The notes below the pieces were generated by a model. The model was not told the DNA's origin. It searched no databases and saw only the letters and a program-made list of their open reading frames with translations. The position numbers were made by a program, and so were the translations under genes. Of a DNA stretch of 64,000 bases, positions 57,924 to 64,000 are shown one piece after another (position 1 is the stretch's first letter; every line of letters starts with the position of its first letter). Origin of the DNA: Sandaracinaceae bacterium (GTDB lineage Bacteria; Myxococcota_A; Polyangia; Polyangiales; Houyiibacteriaceae); contig JACKEI010000003.1 of the NCBI GenBank assembly GCA_020633075.1, positions 62,001 to 126,000 on the forward strand, read 5' to 3'.

Positions 57924-58838
57924 TCAGAGCTGGGTGGGCGCCGTGATGCTCTGGCGTGGTACGCGCGTCACGTCGAAGCGCGCCAACAGCTCTGCGAGCG
58001 TGGTCGGCGCGTCCTGGTCGAGCTGACCCAGGGAGTGGCCCAGCCAGCCCAGCAGGCGCTCGGGTGAGACGCCACCGTCGGCATAGTCGGCGATGCCCAC
58101 GCTCCCCAGGCGCTTGCTCAGGCGGCCCCCTTCGCTGGCCAGCACCAGCCCAAGGTGCGCGAAGCCGGGCGCCGTGTGGCGGAGCGCGGCGTAGAGCGCC
58201 AGCTGCCGCGGCGTGCTGCTGAGCAGGTCGTCGCCACGCACCACCTCGGTGATGCCCATGGCCGCGTCGTCCACCACCACGGCCAGCTGATAGGCGAAGA
58301 GCCCGTCGCTGCGCTTCAGCACGAAGTCCCCGCCCAGTCCCTGCGTCACGGGCCCCTGCACCAGGTCCGTGAAGCGCTCGAAGCGTGCGTCGTGCTCGCT
58401 CAGCGCAAAGCGCGTGGCGGCCCTCCGACCCGGCTGCAGCGCCGCGGGGTGGGCGCGGCAGGTGCCCGGATAGACCAGCTCCCCGTCGGCCTCGCCCGCG
58501 TGCGGCGCGCTGCTCAGGGCGGCCTCGATCTCCTTCCGCGTGCAGGTGCAGGGGTAGGTCCGCCCGGCGCGCTCGAGCTCCGCGAGCGCAGCCTCGTAGG
58601 CGTCCGTGCGGTCGCTCTGGTACACGGGCCCCTCGTCCCAGTCGAGCCCGAGCCAGGCGTGGTCCCGCAAGATCGCGTCCGCCGAGCCCGGCCTCACGCG
58701 CGGTGGGTCCAGGTCTTCCATGCGCATGACGATGCGGCCGCCGAGCGATCGCGCGCGCAGCCACGCGAGCAGCGCCGTGCGGGCGTGCCCGAGGTGCATG
58801 GCCCCTGTCGGCGAAGGTGCGTAGCGCGTCTTGTACAT
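57924..58838 (-). CDS. gluQ: Glutamyl-Q tRNA(Asp) synthetase
   Basis: A 304-residue truncated glutamyl-tRNA synthetase without an anticodon-binding domain. The HIGH motif is in PSPTGAMHLGHA, and the KMSKS equivalent is GGRLSKR. A zinc site is expected from CTCTRKEI and YPGTCR. It activates glutamate and attaches it to queuosine in tRNA(Asp). The ATG at 58838 is preferred, as the preceding residues are low quality and overlap the divergent exonuclease's start region. Active-site residues look intact. Queuosine synthesis genes are not in the window. Confidence 0.9.
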   Translation of the reverse strand: MYKTRYAPSPTGAMHLGHARTALLAWLRARSLGGRIVMRMEDLDPPRVRPGSADAILRDHAWLGLDWDEGPVYQSDRTDAYEAALAELERAGRTYPCTCTRKEIEAALSSAPHAGEADGELVYPGTCRAHPAALQPGRRAATRFALSEHDARFERFTDLVQGPVTQGLGGDFVLKRSDGLFAYQLAVVVDDAAMGITEVVRGDDLLSSTPRQLALYAALRHTAPGFAHLGLVLASEGGRLSKRLGSVGIADYADGGVSPERLLGWLGHSLGQLDQDAPTTLAELLARFDVTRVPRQSITAPTQL

Positions 58839-58911
58839 CGCGTGCTCGTCGGCGGCTCCCGGGCGGGGGGCGCTTCCGCTTGCGTTCTCCCACGCGAGCG
58901 CGGCATGGTCC

Positions 58912-59670
58912 ATGGCGATGCGTGGCAATCAAGACTCGGTGTGCGGCTGCTTCCCCACGGGGCGGCACTACCCTGGCATCGCGGACCTGATCGCGCGTGC
59001 CATCGAGAACATCGAGGGCCTCTGCGACCAGTGGGACGCGAGCACCTCGTGGTCGGAGATCCCCCTCGCCGTCATCGACTTCGAGACCACGGGCACCAAC
59101 GCCGAGACCGACCGCATCATCGAGGTGGGCGTGGTCTGCTTTCATCGGGGCGAGATCACGCGGCGCGAGGCGCTGCTCATCAACCCGGGCATGCCCATCC
59201 CGGCCGAGGCCACCGCGGTGCACCAGATCACCGACCAAGAGGTGGAGGGCGCGCCCAGCTTCGCCGAGGCCCTGCCGGCCATCTGCGCCATGCTCGCCGG
59301 GCACCTGCCGGTTGCGTACAACGCCTCCTTCGACCGGGGCTTCCTGTTGGCGGAGACGGAGCGCAACCGCGCCGCGCTGAGCGGTGAGCTGCCCCCCGCG
59401 CTGCGCCCCGACGTAGCCTGGCTGGACCCGCTCATCTGGGCGCGCGAGATCTTGAAGGACCAGAAGAGCCGGCGCCTGGGCGACGTGGCGGCCCACTTCG
59501 GCATCCCCCTCGAGCAGGCGCACCGCGCGGCCGGCGACGCCGAGGCCACGGGCTGGGTCCTCTTGGCCCTGGCCGACCACATGCCGCGCGTGTACGGCGA
59601 GCTGATCCGTCTGCAGACCCGCTACGGCGCGTTCCAGGACGCCGACCGCATGAGCTGGCAGCGCCGCTGA
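58912..59670 (+). CDS. DEDDh 3'-5' exonuclease (DnaQ/RNase T fold)
   Basis: A 252-residue exonuclease. The DEDD carboxylates are in AVIDFETTGTNAETDRIIEV (motif I), YNASFDRGFL (motif II) and HRAAGDAEAT (motif III, with H and D typical of DEDDh enzymes). The N-terminal 60 residues (CFPTGRHYPGIADLIARAIE) are an extra domain not found in DnaQ. It could proofread, process RNA 3' ends or act in repair. The substrate cannot be told. Alternative start at 58918. The gene is divergent from gluQ. Confidence 0.85.
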   Translation: MAMRGNQDSVCGCFPTGRHYPGIADLIARAIENIEGLCDQWDASTSWSEIPLAVIDFETTGTNAETDRIIEVGVVCFHRGEITRREALLINPGMPIPAEATAVHQITDQEVEGAPSFAEALPAICAMLAGHLPVAYNASFDRGFLLAETERNRAALSGELPPALRPDVAWLDPLIWAREILKDQKSRRLGDVAAHFGIPLEQAHRAAGDAEATGWVLLALADHMPRVYGELIRLQTRYGAFQDADRMSWQRR

Positions 59671-59809
59671 GCCGGGGCAAAGGGCGACGCTCGCGCGGCC
59701 GCCACGCAATCTTCGGTTGTCCCACGGGCATTTCCTGCGCATAAACAGCGGGCCTGGTTTCTCGCGCGAAGGGCTCGCGCACCTGCCCACCAGGCGCGGA
59801 GTACGTGAG

Positions 59810-60997
<1,188 letters not shown>

Positions 60998-61000
60998 GGC

Positions 61001-62146
61001 GTGCACGGCATCGACGTCACGCACATCGAGACCCCCGCCTTCGTGATCGACCTGGGCGCGCTGGAGGACAACCTGCGCATCCTGGGTGAGGTGCAGCGCG
61101 ACGCGGGCTGCAAGATCCTGCTGGCGCTGAAGGGCTACGCCACGTTCAGCACCTTCGGCTTGGTGAAGAAGTACCTGGCCGGCGCCACGTCCAGCTCCCC
61201 GCACGAGGCGCAGCTGGCGCGCGAGGAGCTGGGGGGCGAGGTGCACGCCTACGCGCCCGCCTACAGCAACGCGGACATGACCGAGATCCTGCGCTTCGCG
61301 GAGCACGTGGTGGTCAACAGCCCCGCGCAGCTGCGGCAGCACGCGGACCGCGTGCGCGAGGCGGGCGTGGACATCGGGCTGCGCATCAACCCGGAGCACA
61401 GCGAGGTGAAGGTCGCGCTCTACGACCCCTGCGCGCCGGGCTCTCGTCTCGGCACCACGCGGGCGGCCTTCGACGCCGCCGGGGTCAAGGCCGAGGAGCT
61501 GGACGGGCTGCACTTCCACACCCTGTGCGAGCTGGGCAGCGACGCCCTACAGCGCACGCTGCGGGCCGTGGAGGAGCGCTTTGGCGACGTCATCCCGCAC
61601 ATGAAGTGGGTCAACTTCGGTGGCGGGCACCACATCACGCGTCCGGACTACGACCGCGCGCTCCTGGTGAAGCTGGTCAAGGACTTCCAGCAGCGCCACG
61701 GTGTGGCCGTGTACCTCGAGCCGGGCGAGGCCATCGGCATCCGCACGGGCATCCTGGTGTCGCGCGTGCTGGACATCGTGGAGAACGGGGACATCCACAT
61801 CGCCATCCTGGACACGTCGGCCACGGCGCACATGCCGGACGTGCTGGAGATGCCCTACCGCCCCGACGTGGTGGGCGGCGCGCTGCCGGGTGAGAAGGCG
61901 CACACGTATCGCCTGGGTGGGCTGACCTGCCTGGCGGGCGACGTGGTGGGTGACTACAGCTTCGACGCGCCGCTGGCGATCGGTGACAAGGTCACCTTCT
62001 TGGACATGGCGCACTACACCATGGTCAAGACCAGCACGTTCAATGGCGTGCGGCTGCCGGACATCGCGCTGTGGGACCCCGCCACCAAGACGCACGAGGT
62101 GGTGCGCCGCTTTGGCTACCAGGACTACAAGGGGCGCCTGGGCTGA
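61001..62146 (+). CDS. nspC: Carboxynorspermidine/carboxyspermidine decarboxylase
   Basis: A 381-residue PLP enzyme of the alanine-racemase-fold type. The PLP lysine lies in LLALKGYATFSTFGL, the glycine loop in NFGGGHHITRPDY, and the substrate-carboxylate region in YLEPGEAIGIRTG, and CLAGDVVGDYSF contains the catalytic cysteine. It decarboxylates carboxyspermidine to spermidine (or the nor form). It starts at GTG 61001, four bases after the dehydrogenase's stop, in the same operon. Polyamine output should be spermidine if putrescine is the precursor. Confidence 0.9.
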   Translation: MHGIDVTHIETPAFVIDLGALEDNLRILGEVQRDAGCKILLALKGYATFSTFGLVKKYLAGATSSSPHEAQLAREELGGEVHAYAPAYSNADMTEILRFAEHVVVNSPAQLRQHADRVREAGVDIGLRINPEHSEVKVALYDPCAPGSRLGTTRAAFDAAGVKAEELDGLHFHTLCELGSDALQRTLRAVEERFGDVIPHMKWVNFGGGHHITRPDYDRALLVKLVKDFQQRHGVAVYLEPGEAIGIRTGILVSRVLDIVENGDIHIAILDTSATAHMPDVLEMPYRPDVVGGALPGEKAHTYRLGGLTCLAGDVVGDYSFDAPLAIGDKVTFLDMAHYTMVKTSTFNGVRLPDIALWDPATKTHEVVRRFGYQDYKGRLG

Positions 62147-62176
62147 GCCTGCCCGCGCCGGAGAACGGAAGAGCAG

Positions 62177-62689
62177 ATGAGCAACCTCGACAGCTTCGCC
62201 ACCTACGCGCTCGAGACCGGCGCGCGCATGACCAACTCCCCGCTCCAGTTCAAGGCGCAGACGCGCGTGGACGCGAGCCGCGACGAGCTCTGGGCCATGG
62301 TCACGGACTTCGACCGCATCGGGGACTTCATCCCCATGGTGAAGCGCTCGTACTCGGACGACAGCAACGCGGTGGCGCCAGGGCAGGTGGGGGCCGTGCG
62401 GGTGATCCACGCGCATGGCGCCCCCAAGCCCACGCTGGAGACGGTCAAGGCCTTCGAGGCCCCGCGCCTGCTGGCCTACTCCGCGGCGGACGAGAACCTC
62501 TTCGGCATGTTCACGGAGCACCTGAGCGTCATCACCTGCGACCCGTATCCGGGCGGCGGCGCCGTGTTCACGTGGTTGGCCTACGGCGTACCGGCCAAGA
62601 ACCCCGTGCTGCGGCTGGCCGGCAAGGGCATGTTCAGCGGCGTGCTCACGGCGGGCACCCGCAACATCGCGAAGCGCCTCGCGCGCTGA
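62177..62689 (+). CDS. SRPBCC (START-like) family protein
   Basis: A 170-residue protein with one polyketide cyclase/START-like domain. The N-terminal FKAQTRVDASRDELWAMVTD and DFDRIGDFIPMVKRSY, then the C-terminal helix RNIAKRLAR, outline the hydrophobic-cavity fold. The pocket would bind a lipid, hydrophobic metabolite or coenzyme. It lies 30 bases after nspC and could be part of the same transcript. Confidence 0.8.
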   Translation: MSNLDSFATYALETGARMTNSPLQFKAQTRVDASRDELWAMVTDFDRIGDFIPMVKRSYSDDSNAVAPGQVGAVRVIHAHGAPKPTLETVKAFEAPRLLAYSAADENLFGMFTEHLSVITCDPYPGGGAVFTWLAYGVPAKNPVLRLAGKGMFSGVLTAGTRNIAKRLAR

Positions 62690-62705
62690 GCGCCGCGAGA
62701 CCTCC

Positions 62706-64000
62706 GTGCGACACGACTTGGCGGCGCTGCCCGTTCTCGACCTGGCGGCCGCGATCGCCAGCGGGGACCTGCGCGCCGTCGAAGCGTTGGAGGCGTTCGA
62801 GGCGCGCGCTCGCAGCGCGAACGAGGCCACGCGCTCCGTCGTGCACTGGCAGGGGCAGGCTGCGCGTGAGGCCGCGGCCGCGATGGACGCGGCGCCCACC
62901 AGCGCCGCCCTGCCGCTGCGAGGCGTGCCCTTCACCGTGAAGGAGGCGCTGCCCCTGACGGGTGCGCCGCACACGTCAGGCTCGGTGTACCGCCGCCACG
63001 TCGTCGCCGGCGCGGACATGAGCGCGGTGGCGAACCTGCGGCGTGCGGGCGCCGTGCCGTTCGCTTCGACCAACATGTCCGAGATGGGGGCTCAGTGGGA
63101 GTCGGTCAACACGGTCTACGGGCGCAGCCACAACCCTCATGACCTCTCCCGTACACCTGGTGGAAGCAGCGGCGGCTGCGGAGCGCTGGTCGCGGTTGGC
63201 GGCACGGGGTTCAGCGTCGGGGCCGACACAGGCGGCTCCATCCGTATCCCAGCGGCGTTTTGCGGTGTGTTCGGCCACAAGGGCACCCGACTGGCGGTCG
63301 ACATCGACGGTCACGTGCCCCCGCTGCATGGCAACTTGGCCGGGTACTGCTCCATTGGGCCGCTCACGCGGCGCGCCGCGGATCTCTGGCCTCTGTTCCA
63401 GATCATGGCGGGCGTGCTTCCTCACGAGCTCGCGCCGCGAGACGCCGCCGCCGCGGTCGAGGGGTGTCGCGTCCTGCTCGTCGAAGGGCTGGCGCGGCCA
63501 GCGAGTCGCGCCTCGAGAGAGTGCGTCGCGGCCGTCGCACGCGCTGGCGATGCGTTGTCGGCTGCTGGCGGCGAGACGCGCTGGGTCCCGCCACGGCGTC
63601 TGGGCAACGCGTTCATGATGTGGACCAGTCTGGCCAAGGCGGACGGAAGCGCAGACTTCGCCAACGAGGTCACCGACGGCGACCCGGCGCGCCTCTCACT
63701 GCGCCGTCAGCTCCTCGCGAGCGCGCGCGGGAGGGGCGACCACACGTCGTGGTCGATGGTCACGCTGCTCTCCGAGCGCTACCTGGAGCCTCTCCTGCGT
63801 CCGGCGTATCCGCGCTACGTGCGGGCTGTCGACGCCGTCCGCGGCTGGTTGCTCGAGGCGCTCGGCGAGCGCGGGGTGCTCGTCATGCCGGTGCACCCGC
63901 GCGTGGCATTCCGGCACGGCGGCACGCACCGTCGACCGCTCGACTTTGCCTACGCCGGCCTCTTCAACGCGCTTGGATTCCCCGCGACGGCCGTCCCCGC
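62706..64000 (+). CDS. Amidase signature family protein (incomplete at right edge)
   Basis: From GTG 62706 the frame stays open for 431 codons to the window's end, so the C-terminus is missing. The Ser-Ser-Lys triad is intact: lysine in PFTVKEALPL, and serines in GGSSGGCGALVAVG and DTGGSIRIPAAFCG. This is the amidase signature fold, which hydrolyses amides (fatty acid amides, indoleacetamide, the GatA reaction and others). GatA is possible but GatB/GatC are not beside it, so a broad-specificity amidase is more likely. It starts 16 bases after the SRPBCC gene. Confidence 0.9.
   Translation, partial: MRHDLAALPVLDLAAAIASGDLRAVEALEAFEARARSANEATRSVVHWQGQAAREAAAAMDAAPTSAALPLRGVPFTVKEALPLTGAPHTSGSVYRRHVVAGADMSAVANLRRAGAVPFASTNMSEMGAQWESVNTVYGRSHNPHDLSRTPGGSSGGCGALVAVGGTGFSVGADTGGSIRIPAAFCGVFGHKGTRLAVDIDGHVPPLHGNLAGYCSIGPLTRRAADLWPLFQIMAGVLPHELAPRDAAAAVEGCRVLLVEGLARPASRASRECVAAVARAGDALSAAGGETRWVPPRRLGNAFMMWTSLAKADGSADFANEVTDGDPARLSLRRQLLASARGRGDHTSWSMVTLLSERYLEPLLRPAYPRYVRAVDAVRGWLLEALGERGVLVMPVHPRVAFRHGGTHRRPLDFAYAGLFNALGFPATAVP

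Overview
Organism and setting. The window is very GC-rich and tightly packed. It carries several traits common in Myxococcota (the former myxobacterial deltaproteobacteria): a Ser/Thr kinase with a long extracellular half, PEGA-domain and FG-GAP/MopE-type surface lipoproteins, a secreted protein ending in a MYXO-CTERM-like hydrophobic/arginine tail, many unknown lipoproteins, and the carboxynorspermidine route to spermidine. I place it in that phylum by inference; there is no rRNA or tRNA in the window to prove it.

Layout. 1-0.6 kb is a scrap-yard of broken coding frames. 0.6-6.2 kb holds an LRR protein, a mycobacterial-type methylenetetrahydrofolate reductase, a secreted endonuclease/exonuclease/phosphatase lipoprotein and a short endonuclease V. 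6.2-11.9 kb is a decaying mobile zone: an IS3 relic, a gdhA cut off after about a third of its length, and a 3639-bp transposon (7980-11618; DDE transposase, AAA ATPase, unknown passenger). The transposon sits inside an rnk-like gene with a 6-bp target duplication, and joining the flanks restores the rnk frame. 11.9-27.7 kb is mostly housekeeping and envelope genes: a 1-Cys peroxiredoxin, ABC-F Uup, YqeY, a PEGA/TPR protein overlapping a giant FG-GAP lipoprotein, an odd zinc-ribbon SDR and YceI.

Denitrification island, 27.7-40.3 kb. The order is protoporphyrinogen/coproporphyrinogen oxidase, AhbD/NirJ-like radical SAM enzyme, hemerythrin protein, Crp/Fnr regulator, RIC-type di-iron repair protein, norC (di-haem), norB, norQ, norD, nirK (with a fused cytochrome c), nirV and SCO1. 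Together they would reduce nitrite to N2O, build and load the metal centres, supply haem and repair NO damage. Four near-identical TGAY-N4-RTCA palindromes lie upstream of the transcription units, as expected for one NO- or O2-responsive Crp/Fnr regulon, with the regulator encoded inside it. No nar/nap or nos genes are in the window.

40.3-64 kb. A methyltransferase and the PEGA/PPC Ser/Thr kinase are followed by a 2-oxoacid dehydrogenase E2, a TerB-like protein, a composite inverted-repeat element (45.0-45.4 kb), prfA with a DUF1385 gene, a 998-aa membrane-anchored protein with repeated TM(L/M)G motifs, a LuxR-type regulator, fbp-moaC, a Wzx/MATE-like flippase, gluQ, a DEDDh exonuclease, the carboxynorspermidine dehydrogenase/decarboxylase pair, an SRPBCC protein and an amidase running off the right edge.

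A recurring feature is a -10-like hexamer (TATAGT, TATGCT, TACGCT, TATTGT) only 6-10 nt before a start codon that lacks a Shine-Dalgarno sequence. This suggests that several first genes are transcribed as leaderless mRNAs.
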